Source of the DNA: an uncultured Clostridia bacterium
GTDB taxonomy: Bacteria; Bacillota; Clostridia; Oscillospirales; Acutalibacteraceae
Assembly (NCBI GenBank): GCA_944380765.1
Contig: CALWIO010000013.1
Coordinates: 1-54,133 of the forward strand
Direction: 5' to 3'
DNA: 54,133 bases
Position numbers and translations under genes: made by a program. Positions 30,199 through 37,418 of this stretch are shown one piece after another (position 1 is the first letter of the stretch; the number at the start of each line of letters is the position of its first letter). Below the pieces are notes generated by a model that was not told where the DNA came from, made no database searches, and saw only the letters and a program-made list of their open reading frames with translations.

Positions 30199-30221
30199 TT
30201 CGTTCATCTCCTTCGTTTTTT

Positions 30222-30279
30222 TATGGAGCGCAGATTGCTCTGCTTCGGGAAGCTTTGCGGAGTATGCCGAAACTCCATA
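30222..30279 (-). other. Structured RNA element between rplW and rplB
   Basis: On the transcribed strand TATGGAG (30273-30279) pairs with CTCCATA (30222-30228). They enclose at least one further hairpin (GCAGA / TCTGC) and a possible TTCGG / CCGAA arm. No T-tract follows, so this is not a terminator. It lies just before the rplB ribosome site. Multi-branched structure inferred by eye. Confidence 0.45.
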
Positions 30280-30303
30280 CCTTACCGCCCGAATTTAAAA
30301 TCA

Positions 30304-30597
30304 TTACATCATTCCGTCAAAGAACTCGATTGTCTTTGAATCCTCGGTAAGAGTTACTACTGCCTTTTTCCATGAAGCGGTGTAGCCCTCATAACGGCCG
30401 TAACGGCGAAGCTGACCTCTTACATTCATGGTGTTTACCTTGGCTACCTTTACCGAGAAGAGCTTTTCAACAGCCTTCTTGATGTCAACCTTTGTTGCGT
30501 CCTTGGCAACTTTAAAGGTATATTTTTTGTCTGCGGTACCCATCATTGACGCTTCGGTCAGGACGGGGGCGAGGATAATTTCCTGTGCAAGTTTCAT
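30304..30597 (-). CDS. rplW: 50S ribosomal protein L23
   Basis: L23 sits at the tunnel exit and docks trigger factor and SRP. The 97-residue protein has ILAPVLTEASMMGTADKKYT and VNTMNVRGQLRRYGRYEGYT. Its start shares one base with the rplD stop. Confidence 0.98.
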   Translation of the reverse strand: MKLAQEIILAPVLTEASMMGTADKKYTFKVAKDATKVDIKKAVEKLFSVKVAKVNTMNVRGQLRRYGRYEGYTASWKKAVVTLTEDSKTIEFFDGMM

Positions 30598-31220
30598 TAT
30601 GCGTAAACCTCCTCTATTTTCGCTACGGCATCTTTAAGAACAAGCATTGTGTTGCAGTTGAGAATGTCGTAAACATTAAGAGTGTTTACAAGCGCTACCT
30701 TAACGCCTTCAATGTTTCTGGCGCTCTTGTAAACCACATCGTCTTTTTCGGGAAGAACGATAAGGGTTTTCTTGCCGGCGTTTACCGCGCCGAGAACAGC
30801 CGCGGCAGCCGATGTCTTGATAGCGTCAAGTCCGAAGCTGTCAAGCACTGTCATCTCGTCGGCGGCAACCTTTGAGGAAAGAGCCGACTTCATGGCAAGT
30901 CTTCTTACCTTCTTATTGATTGAAAATCCGTAGGTGCGGGGTTTCGGGCCGAGAGCGATACCGCCGTGATACCACTGGGGAGCTCTTGTTGAGCCCTGAC
31001 GGGCGCGGCCTGTTCCCTTCTGTCTCCAGGGCTTCTTTCCGCCGCCGGACACCTCAGAACGGGTGAGAGTTGACTGAGTGCCCTGGCGCTGATTTGCCAA
31101 GTAATTAACTACTACAAGGTGCATAGCCGATTTGTTGGGCTCAATGCCGAAAACGCCGTCGGCAAGCTCAATATCGGAAACTTTTTTGCCCTTTGCGTCC
31201 AATACTGCTAATTTAGCCAT
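30597..31220 (-). CDS. rplD: 50S ribosomal protein L4
   Basis: L4 has an extended loop in the exit tunnel, and in Escherichia coli it represses its own operon by attenuation. The 207 residues include [20 protein letters not shown] and [19 protein letters not shown]. It is a conceivable ligand of the attenuator-like leader upstream of rpsJ, but that is untested. Confidence 0.98.
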   Translation of the reverse strand: MAKLAVLDAKGKKVSDIELADGVFGIEPNKSAMHLVVVNYLANQRQGTQSTLTRSEVSGGGKKPWRQKGTGRARQGSTRAPQWYHGGIALGPKPRTYGFSINKKVRRLAMKSALSSKVAADEMTVLDSFGLDAIKTSAAAAVLGAVNAGKKTLIVLPEKDDVVYKSARNIEGVKVALVNTLNVYDILNCNTMLVLKDAVAKIEEVYA

Positions 31221-31237
31221 TTCACAAATCTCCTCTC

Positions 31238-31870
31238 TTATTTCTTAACTGTATCGGCAATAACTACTATGCCGCCCTTGGGGCCGGGAATGGCGCCCTT
31301 GATGGCGATAAGGTTATTGTCAACATCAACCTTGACGATATCAAGGTTCTGGATTGTAACTCTTTCGGCTCCTAAATGACCGGCGAGCTTTTTGCCCTTG
31401 AATACTCTTGAAGGATCCGAGCAGGCGCCCAGCGAACCCGCGTGACGCGCAACGGGACCTGTACCGTGAGATTCTTTAAGGCGTGAGAAGTTCCATCTCT
31501 TGATGGCGCCGGCTGTTCCCTTACCTTTGCTTGTACCCACAACATCGACCTTGTCGCCTGCCGCGAATACATCGGCTTTAAGAACATCGCCTACATTAAC
31601 TGAGTCTGTATCCTCAAGTCTGAATTCCTTGAGCACCTTTTTGGGAGCGACGTCGGCTTTCTTGAAGTGACCTGCCATGGGCTTGTTCACTCTCTGTACC
31701 TTGACATCGCCGAAGCCTACCTGAACAGCGGCATAGCCGTCGTTCTCGACAGTCTTCTTCTGCACTACCGTGCAGGGACCTGCCTCGACTACCGTAACGG
31801 GAATTACTTTTCCGCTCTCGTCGAAAAGCTGCGTCATACCGATCTTTTTGCCGATAAGACCTTTTTGCAT
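31238..31870 (-). CDS. rplC: 50S ribosomal protein L3
   Basis: L3 is an early assembly protein near the peptidyl transferase centre. The 210-residue protein begins [20 protein letters not shown] and has [20 protein letters not shown] and a typical [20 protein letters not shown] stretch. Confidence 0.98.
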   Translation of the reverse strand: MQKGLIGKKIGMTQLFDESGKVIPVTVVEAGPCTVVQKKTVENDGYAAVQVGFGDVKVQRVNKPMAGHFKKADVAPKKVLKEFRLEDTDSVNVGDVLKADVFAAGDKVDVVGTSKGKGTAGAIKRWNFSRLKESHGTGPVARHAGSLGACSDPSRVFKGKKLAGHLGAERVTIQNLDIVKVDVDNNLIAIKGAIPGPKGGIVVIADTVKK

Positions 31871-31938
31871 TTTTATTTCCTCCTTTGGTTATTGGTCGGC
31901 TCTGCCGACTTGACCTTGCTCAGCGTTTTATTGTGAGA

Positions 31939-32256
31939 TTAAAGCTTTATCTCAATATCTACGCCGGCAGGAAGCTCAAGACTTGTAAGAGCCTCAACTG
32001 TTTTGTTTGAGGGTCTTAAAATGTCGATAAGCCTTTTGTGTGTTCTCTGCTCAAACTGCTCGCGGCTGTCCTTGTACTTATGAACTGCGCGGAGAATGGT
32101 TACAACCTCTTTCTCGGTGGGAAGCGGAACAGGGCCTGAAACCTGAGCGCCTGTGCGCTTTGCGGTTTCAACTATCTTTTCAGCCGCCTTATCAACAAGG
32201 TCGTGGTCATAGCCTTTAAGTCTGATGCGGATTTTCTTACCTTTTGTTGCTGCCAT
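31939..32256 (-). CDS. rpsJ: 30S ribosomal protein S10
   Basis: S10 is a 30S head protein and, as NusE, a transcription antitermination factor with NusB. The 105-residue protein has [20 protein letters not shown] and [20 protein letters not shown]. It is the first gene of the large ribosomal operon and is preceded by AGGAGG and a ~310-nt structured leader. Confidence 0.98.
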   Translation of the reverse strand: MAATKGKKIRIRLKGYDHDLVDKAAEKIVETAKRTGAQVSGPVPLPTEKEVVTILRAVHKYKDSREQFEQRTHKRLIDILRPSNKTVEALTSLELPAGVDIEIKL

Positions 32257-32567
32257 TTTGTTTTCCTCCTAATTCTTTGGGCACGCTTTTTTGTTTGCAA
32301 CCCGGCCGGGTGTTTCAACCCTGCCGTTTTAAAAACCGAAAAACCGGTTTTCAGGCTTTTCGGACGGCGCAAAAAAGCGCAGAATGCTCCCTGCAAGCCC
32401 GCTTATGCGCAGTTGGGTTACGCAAGGCGGTTTGAAGCATTATTGGTCGCCCGATTTTAAATCAGACATACTCGGCGGTAATTCCCTGCATCAAAGTGCA
32501 GCCACCTACCGCTTCAACGCATATCGCACCGTGCAAAGGGCATAAATCGCCCATAGCCGCACAATGC
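32257..32567 (-). promoter_or_regulatory. Structured 5' leader of the S10 operon with attenuator
   Basis: Between the rpsJ promoter and the gene there is no ORF but much pairing. Near the 5' end GTGC / GCAC encloses GGGC / GCCC (32531-32562). Next, GCGGTA / TACCGC encloses CTGCA / TGCAG (32475-32512). TTGAAGC (32511-32517) can pair instead with GCTTCAA (32432-32438), so two folds compete. Then GCGCA / TGCGC is followed by six U (32371-32376). Last, CCGAAAA / TTTTCGG (32336-32363), inside an outer GCCGT / ACGGC arm, is followed by UUUUU. The last two look like intrinsic terminators. Folding was done by eye. Confidence 0.7.
32323..32368 (-). terminator. Putative attenuator in the rpsJ leader
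   Basis: On the minus strand CCGAAAA (32357-32363) pairs with TTTTCGG (32336-32342) and is followed immediately by TTTTT. It lies about 70 nt before rpsJ, inside the operon leader, so it would stop transcription before the first gene unless another fold prevents it. Confidence 0.6.
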
Positions 32568-32574
32568 AAAGGCT

Positions 32575-32632
32575 ATTTTAGCATACTGTTAGTGAAAATG
32601 CAAGAACTTTTTTAAAAAACTTTGTAAAAAAC
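32575..32632 (-). promoter_or_regulatory. Promoter of the S10-spc-alpha operon with UP-like A/T tract
   Basis: TTGCAT (32598-32603) and TAAAAT (32575-32580) are 17 bp apart on the minus strand. Immediately upstream are T6 and A6 tracts (32604-32632), resembling the UP elements of strong ribosomal promoters. Confidence 0.85.
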
Positions 32633-32674
32633 GCAGATTTTTTTCTTCGCGAAAAACAGGCACAATATCTTGTA

Positions 32675-32689
32675 TTTCAACTGTTGAAA
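32675..32689. repeat. Perfect 15-bp inverted repeat TTTCAAC-T-GTTGAAA
   Basis: Two 7-bp half-sites flank a single base between the PspC-operon terminator and the rpsJ promoter. It may be an operator or chance in an AT-rich region. Confidence 0.4.
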
Positions 32690-32700
32690 AAGCACAAAAA

Positions 32701-32732
32701 AGCAGACGGAAAAACCTGTTTCCCGTCCGCTT
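32701..32732 (-). terminator. Terminator of the PadR/PspC operon
   Basis: The stem AGCGGACGG / CCGTCTGCT (one G-U pair) is followed on the minus strand by a run of T. It is 76 bp after the PspC stop. Confidence 0.85.
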
Positions 32733-32807
32733 TTAAGGCTCTGTCAGACGCTAATATATAAATTAGTATATAAAAACGATACTTTTTTTGACGGTTCAGC
32801 GCGTAAA

Positions 32808-33041
32808 TTACTTGTTTTGCTCGTAATCGTTGTACTGATAATCCGGGAACGGTCTGCGCGGCATAATTATCATCAGTATAATATAGAGCACCACTCCCCC
32901 GACTCCTCCGGTGAAAAGCGTTGCCGCCGCGTAAATTACCCTTACGATAGTCGGGTCTATCTCAAAGAACTCCGCTATTCCGGCGCAGACTCCGTCAACA
33001 GCCCGGTTTGTGCTTTTATACAGCTTTTTTTCTTTAAACAT
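32808..33041 (-). CDS. PspC-domain membrane protein
   Basis: This 77-residue protein carries one PspC domain: LYKSTNRAVDGVCAGIAEFF, then a membrane helix around residues 35-60 and a basic MPRRP segment before a short tail. PspC proteins take part in cell-envelope stress responses and often appear with PadR and HAAS-domain genes in Firmicutes. It is the last gene of the PadR operon, 2 bp after the small membrane protein. Confidence 0.9.
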   Translation of the reverse strand: MFKEKKLYKSTNRAVDGVCAGIAEFFEIDPTIVRVIYAAATLFTGGVGGVVLYIILMIIMPRRPFPDYQYNDYEQNK

Positions 33042-33043
33042 AT

Positions 33044-33241
33044 TTATTCCTCCGTTATCAGAATCATATCAGAACAGGTTATTGCCCCGGCGTTTTCAAC
33101 GCCGCGGTACTCATAAAACTTTTCGGCCGCATAATCCGCCGCCGATGAAATAAGCCTGCCGCCGCAGAAAGCGAGGCTGACCGCAGCCGTAAACGCCGAC
33201 ACGGCAAAGAGAACCAGAAACGCTATAATTGCTTTTTTCAT
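33044..33241 (-). CDS. Small membrane or exported protein of unknown function
   Basis: The 65-residue protein has an N-terminal hydrophobic segment (MKKAIIAFLVLFAVSAFTAA) and no recognised domain. It lies between the HAAS/DUF1700 gene and pspC with 11-bp and 2-bp gaps, and a GGGG ribosome site precedes it, so it is probably a real member of the operon. It could be a signal peptide or an anchor. I do not recognise the family. Confidence 0.65.
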   Translation of the reverse strand: MKKAIIAFLVLFAVSAFTAAVSLAFCGGRLISSAADYAAEKFYEYRGVENAGAITCSDMILITEE

Positions 33242-33252
33242 TTTTACCCCGC

Positions 33253-33732
33253 CTATTTATTGATATTCTTAATGCAGTCGCGTATTCCGTCAATACTCAG
33301 AAGCAGCGTGACAATTCCGAGGAAAAGCACCGCGAGCGTTGAGGACACTCCGAAAACCGTAAAAGCCGCCGAGGACACCGCCGGAATTACAAAGGCGAAC
33401 AGCACGCCCATAAACAGAGCCGCCGCGAACAGCGCGACTGTGACCGGAAGCGATATAACCGCCTGAATAAGATTAAAGACGAACGCCGCCGTCCACAGCT
33501 TTTTACGCTTTGCCCGGCCCTTGCGGAAATTTTCAAAAACCTCTTCGCCCACATACTGCGCGGCACATTCAAGCGGACTGCCGAGCTCGCGGCATATCTG
33601 CTCCTCGCTTTTTGAATCCGCGGCTCCCTCACGGAAATGCTCGCGGAAGTCGCTTATTATTTCCAGCCTTTCCTTTTTAGGCAAGGGGGACAAATAAGCG
33701 TACAGCTCGTTTAAAAAATCCGCCTTGTTCAT
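33253..33732 (-). CDS. DUF1700/HAAS-domain membrane protein
   Basis: The 159-residue protein starts with a HAAS domain (LNELYAYLSPLPKKERLEII and the DFREHF motif) followed by a C-terminal half with two or three membrane helices. HAAS proteins are usually partnered with PadR regulators and are thought to act in membrane signalling. ATG at 33732 has GGAGGA upstream and overlaps the PadR stop by 4 bp. Confidence 0.87.
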   Translation of the reverse strand: MNKADFLNELYAYLSPLPKKERLEIISDFREHFREGAADSKSEEQICRELGSPLECAAQYVGEEVFENFRKGRAKRKKLWTAAFVFNLIQAVISLPVTVALFAAALFMGVLFAFVIPAVSSAAFTVFGVSSTLAVLFLGIVTLLLSIDGIRDCIKNINK

Positions 33733-34046
33733 TTGCCTTCCTCCTCCAAAAATATATTTACTTCCCTTGAAAACTCGTTCCACTGTTCAAGAAGCTGCTT
33801 TTGCCTGTCTCTGCCTTTAAGGGTTATTCGGTAATACTTTCTTGCCGGACCGCTGGGGGATTCCCTTAAATACGCTTCAAAAAAGCCGTCAGACAAAAGC
33901 CGTTTTAAAAGCGGATAAACCGCCCCCTCGGAAACGGCAAGTCTTTTCCCGAGCATATCGGCAAGCTCATAGCCGTACCTGTCGCCGCCCAGCAGCAGCG
34001 TAAGCGCGCAAAGCTCCAGCACGCCTTTTTTAAACTGTGTGTTCAT
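33729..34046 (-). CDS. PadR-family transcriptional regulator
   Basis: The 105-residue regulator has the winged helix of the PadR family: FKKGVLELCALTLLLGGDRYG, AVSEGAVYPLLKRLLSDGFF and the wing RKYYRITLKGR. It is first in its operon. A palindrome overlapping the promoter 90 bp upstream (see below) suggests it represses its own operon. The ligand is unknown. Confidence 0.92.
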   Translation of the reverse strand: MNTQFKKGVLELCALTLLLGGDRYGYELADMLGKRLAVSEGAVYPLLKRLLSDGFFEAYLRESPSGPARKYYRITLKGRDRQKQLLEQWNEFSREVNIFLEEEGK

Positions 34047-34128
34047 AGCTTTCTCCCCGTTTTATTATACGGTTATTTTTTTGATATTTACACTTCGCGG
34101 CAATATCCTTTTTTCTTCTTTCAGCCGT

Positions 34129-34157
34129 ATTTTATCACATACTACCTTGTATTGCAA
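34129..34157 (-). promoter_or_regulatory. Promoter of the PadR-HAAS-PspC operon
   Basis: TTGCAA (34152-34157) and TAAAAT (34129-34134) are 17 bp apart on the minus strand. Confidence 0.82.
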
Positions 34158-34166
34158 GATAGTATG
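34138..34166. promoter_or_regulatory. PadR operator-like palindrome
   Basis: CATACTATCTTG and CAAGGTAGTATG are inverted repeats matching at 11 of 12 positions around a 5-bp centre. They cover the -35 element and reach towards the -10, fitting repression by PadR. Known PadR sites contain the same ATAC/GTAT half-site type. Confidence 0.8.
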
Positions 34167-34208
34167 CGAAATTTAATAGTTTGTTTACAATTAAGCCTTG
34201 TTTTGTCC

Positions 34209-34238
34209 GTCATAAAAGCGCAGGCGGCATCATATAAA
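34209..34238 (+). promoter_or_regulatory. Candidate sigma-E promoter of sipL-spoIVA
   Basis: GTCATAA (34209-34215) and CATATAAA (34231-34238) are 15 bp apart, fitting the sporulation sigma-E consensus (KMATATT and CATACAHT-like, N14-15). It lies 31 bp before the start codon. Confidence 0.5.
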
Positions 34239-34269
34239 TGAGTTGAAATGTATAAAAGGAGAGATAACA

Positions 34270-35799
34270 ATGGATTTCAATGTTCGTAAGGATTATATAT
34301 CTGTTTGCGAAACCGCCTTTCAGGGAAGCGCCGAGCATTCCGTGGACTGCGATGTTACCCTGCCCGAATATATGCCGGACATTGTGCGCATTTTAAGATG
34401 CAGCGCTGTCCCGGGCATTCAGACGCACCAGATTACCGGTGACAGAATAACGACGGAATGCGAATGTCTTGTGCGCGTGCTTTACATCTGCGAAGAGGGA
34501 AAGCTGCACGGCTATGACCAGACGCTGCATTTTTCAAAGCAGATAGAGTTAAAATCCGCCCGTCCCGTAACCGAGGTGTTTGTAGGCGCAAGAACCGATT
34601 ATGTGAATTACAGGGTATCCGGTCAGCGGCGTTTTGAGGTGCACGGAGCGGTGACGGTTTTTGCCCGCGCCGACGACAAAAAGAGATACGAGCTTATAAG
34701 CTGCGCTGAGGGTGACGGCGTTACGGCAAAATCCGAGAGCATGGAAGTCTGCGACCTTACCGCGCTTGCGGAAAAGACCTTTTCCGTTTCGCAGACCTGC
34801 GAGCTGAGCTCCCTTGACTCTCCTGTCGGCTGCGTGATACAGTCCTGCGCAGGCGCTGTGATTGACGAGATAAAGGTTATGTCCAACAAGCTGTTCTTAA
34901 AGGGCAGTCTTATTGTAGACGCGGCATTTACCGTCGGTGACGACTGCCGCGTTGAGAACTACAAGACGATGATTGACATAAACCAGATAATAGAGGCGCC
35001 CGACCTTAACGAAAACTGCCGGGTTGAGGCTTTTCTTTCGGTACAGTCGGTTGACATACGCCCCAAATACGATTCCGCGGGCGACAAAAATCTTGTTGAT
35101 ATTTCGGCTGTAATCGCTTTTTCCGCGAGAGGCTACGAAACCCGCACCGTAACGGCGGTCAGCGACGCCTATTCGGTTAAATACGAAAGCGAGCTTAAAA
35201 AAAGCGGAATTTACATAACCGCCGTTGAGGACTGCTTTGAGGACACCTTCCTTTTAAGAGGGAGCGCTGACCTTTCGACAACGGGAATGACTCAAGTGCT
35301 CAGCTTTATGTGCAGCGCTGTAAGCGCTTCTTTCAGCGTCAGAGACGAGGGGGCGGCTGTCAGCGGCGAGGTTACCGCCGACATAATTTACAGAGACTCG
35401 CAGGGCGACCTGGCTTTTGCGCAAAGACAGCTTCCCTATGAATACAAGCGCAGCATTCAGTCCGCCGCGGCTCTCACCTGCCGTCCCGAATGCAAGGTTA
35501 CGGCGTGCAGCTATGTTATGGGCGAGGGCAACACCCTTGACGCCCGCGTTGAGATAAACATACGCGGGTTTGTGCTGAAAGAAGAGGAAAAGACCGTAAC
35601 AACCGAAATCACCGTTGACAAGTCGCGCCAGAAAAACGCAAAGACAGCCGCGCTGACCGTTTATTTTGCCGACGAGGGCGAAAGCCTGTGGGACATAGCG
35701 GAAAAATACAACACCACCGTTGAGGCGATTACCAGGGAAAACCGTATTTCCGACGGCGTTCTTGAAAAAAGCTGCAAGCTTTTAATTCCTAAGGTTTAA
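34270..35799 (+). CDS. sipL: SPOCS/LysM spore protein, SipL-type
   Basis: The 509-residue protein has repeated SPOCS (DUF3794) domains through its length, including EHSVDCDVTLPEYMPDIVRI near the N-terminus, and ends in one LysM domain (about 463-509, GESLWDIAEKYNTTVEAITR). SipL of Clostridioides difficile has this layout and binds SpoIVA through its LysM domain to anchor the coat. ATG at 34270 has AAAGGAG upstream; an earlier in-frame start lacks a good site. The spoIVA gene follows after 13 bp. Confidence 0.88.
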   Translation: MDFNVRKDYISVCETAFQGSAEHSVDCDVTLPEYMPDIVRILRCSAVPGIQTHQITGDRITTECECLVRVLYICEEGKLHGYDQTLHFSKQIELKSARPVTEVFVGARTDYVNYRVSGQRRFEVHGAVTVFARADDKKRYELISCAEGDGVTAKSESMEVCDLTALAEKTFSVSQTCELSSLDSPVGCVIQSCAGAVIDEIKVMSNKLFLKGSLIVDAAFTVGDDCRVENYKTMIDINQIIEAPDLNENCRVEAFLSVQSVDIRPKYDSAGDKNLVDISAVIAFSARGYETRTVTAVSDAYSVKYESELKKSGIYITAVEDCFEDTFLLRGSADLSTTGMTQVLSFMCSAVSASFSVRDEGAAVSGEVTADIIYRDSQGDLAFAQRQLPYEYKRSIQSAAALTCRPECKVTACSYVMGEGNTLDARVEINIRGFVLKEEEKTVTTEITVDKSRQKNAKTAALTVYFADEGESLWDIAEKYNTTVEAITRENRISDGVLEKSCKLLIPKV

Positions 35800-35812
35800 G
35801 GGAGGGGTAGGC

Positions 35813-37291
35813 ATGAGTAATTCAAGTATTTACAACGATATTGCCGTCAGGACCGGCGGCGATATATACATAGGCGTTGTAGGTCCGGTAAGAACGGGAA
35901 AATCAACCTTTATAAAGCGCTTTATGGACACAATCGTACTGCCGAACATGGAAAATGACGCGGTACGGGAAAGGGCGAACGACGAGCTTCCGCAGTCCTC
36001 GGCAGGCAGAACCATTATGACCACCGAGCCGAAATTCATACCCGAAAACGCGGTCAGAATCACGCTTGACGGAAACGCGGCTCTCAATGTGCGTATGATT
36101 GACTGCGTGGGATATATTGTTCCCAGCTCCCTGGGCTATATTGAGGGCGACCAGCCCAGAATGGTGCGCACGCCCTGGTTTGAAAATGAAATTCCCTTTA
36201 ACATGGCGGCTGAAATCGGCACTCAGAAGGTCATTACGGAGCACTCGACGATAGGGCTTGTAGTTACCACCGACGGAAGCATAAGCGACATCGCGCGCGA
36301 CGAGTACGAGGAGGCCGAGGAGAGGGTTATAAACGAGCTTAAAGAGCTTCACAAGCCCTTTGTTGTGCTTTTGAACTGTATGTACCCGAAAGGAGAGGCG
36401 GCTCAGAAGCTGTCGGCTGAGCTTTCGGCAAAATACTGCGTGCCGGTTATGGCGGTAAACTGTCTGGAACTGAGCGAGCAGGAGATTAAGGAAATCATAA
36501 CTCAGGTGCTTTTTGAGTTCCCCATAAAGGAGATAAGCATTGACTTTCCCCTGTGGCTTGTGGGACTTCCCGACGAGCATTGGCTTAAAAGCCAGACCTT
36601 TAAAAGCGTGCTTGACGCCATTGAGGAAATCAACTTTGTGCGCGATATAGGCGAGGTTACCAAGTCGCTTAAAAGCTGCGAGCACATCAACGAGGCTTTA
36701 GTTACCGGCATGGATTTGGGCGTGGGCAGCGCCTGGATTTCGGTTGAGATGAACGGGGATTTGTTCTACAAAATCGTTGAGGAGTCCACCGGCATAAAGG
36801 TGGGCAGCGAGCCGGAGCTTTTAGAGTGCCTTAAAGAGCTTGCGCAGATAAAAAAGGAGTACTCGCGCATTAAGTCGGCTCTTGACGAGGTTGAGTCCAC
36901 CGGCTACGGAATAGTTATGCCCACCATTGACGAGCTTTCCCTGGAAGAGCCGGAAATCGTAAAGCAGGGCGGCAGATACGGAGTGCGGCTCTGCGCCTCG
37001 GCTCCGTCAATCCACATGATGAAAGCGGATATAAAAACCGAGGTCGCTCCCGTTGTGGGCAGCGAAAGCCAGTCAGAGGAGCTGGTAAAATATCTGCTTG
37101 AAGGCTTTGAGGAGAACCCTCAGAAAATATGGGAGTCAAACATTTTCGGAAAATCGCTTAACGAGCTTGTGAACGAGGGACTTCGCAACAAGCTGTACCA
37201 CATGCCCGCAGACGCCAGAATGAAATTTCAGGAAACGCTCGAAAGAGTCATCAACGAGGGCTGCAACGGTCTGCTGTGCATAATACTGTAA
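35813..37291 (+). CDS. spoIVA: Stage IV sporulation protein A
   Basis: SpoIVA polymerises on the forespore membrane using ATP, making the basement layer of the spore coat. The 492 residues match the length of the Bacillus subtilis protein. A Walker A motif (GPVRTGKST, about 24-32) and the Walker B-like MIDCVGYIVPSS segment are clear, and the C-terminus ends in NGLLCIIL, as is normal for anchoring. It is co-oriented with sipL and ends at a strong terminator. Confidence 0.97.
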   Translation: MSNSSIYNDIAVRTGGDIYIGVVGPVRTGKSTFIKRFMDTIVLPNMENDAVRERANDELPQSSAGRTIMTTEPKFIPENAVRITLDGNAALNVRMIDCVGYIVPSSLGYIEGDQPRMVRTPWFENEIPFNMAAEIGTQKVITEHSTIGLVVTTDGSISDIARDEYEEAEERVINELKELHKPFVVLLNCMYPKGEAAQKLSAELSAKYCVPVMAVNCLELSEQEIKEIITQVLFEFPIKEISIDFPLWLVGLPDEHWLKSQTFKSVLDAIEEINFVRDIGEVTKSLKSCEHINEALVTGMDLGVGSAWISVEMNGDLFYKIVEESTGIKVGSEPELLECLKELAQIKKEYSRIKSALDEVESTGYGIVMPTIDELSLEEPEIVKQGGRYGVRLCASAPSIHMMKADIKTEVAPVVGSESQSEELVKYLLEGFEENPQKIWESNIFGKSLNELVNEGLRNKLYHMPADARMKFQETLERVINEGCNGLLCIIL

Positions 37292-37347
37292 CGCGGCAGA
37301 AGCCGCCGAAGGCTTGCTGAAACACATCAAAGATGAGCGCAAAAACG

Positions 37348-37381
37348 CCCCCTCGGCAGATTTACCGGTCTGCCGAGGGGG
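37348..37381. terminator. Bidirectional terminator between spoIVA and the carboxypeptidase gene
   Basis: A 13-bp stem (CCCCCTCGGCAGA / TCTGCCGAGGGGG) is followed by TTATTTT on the plus strand and by CGTTTTT on the minus strand, so it can serve both convergent genes. Confidence 0.93.
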
Positions 37382-37418
37382 TTATTTTCATCGTTATTAA
37401 ATCAGGAGCGTACGCCTT

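Noticed and set aside
35903..36685. Long minus-strand open frame inside spoIVA (260 codons)
   Set aside because: Antisense to the conserved spoIVA gene, no family match and no ribosome site.
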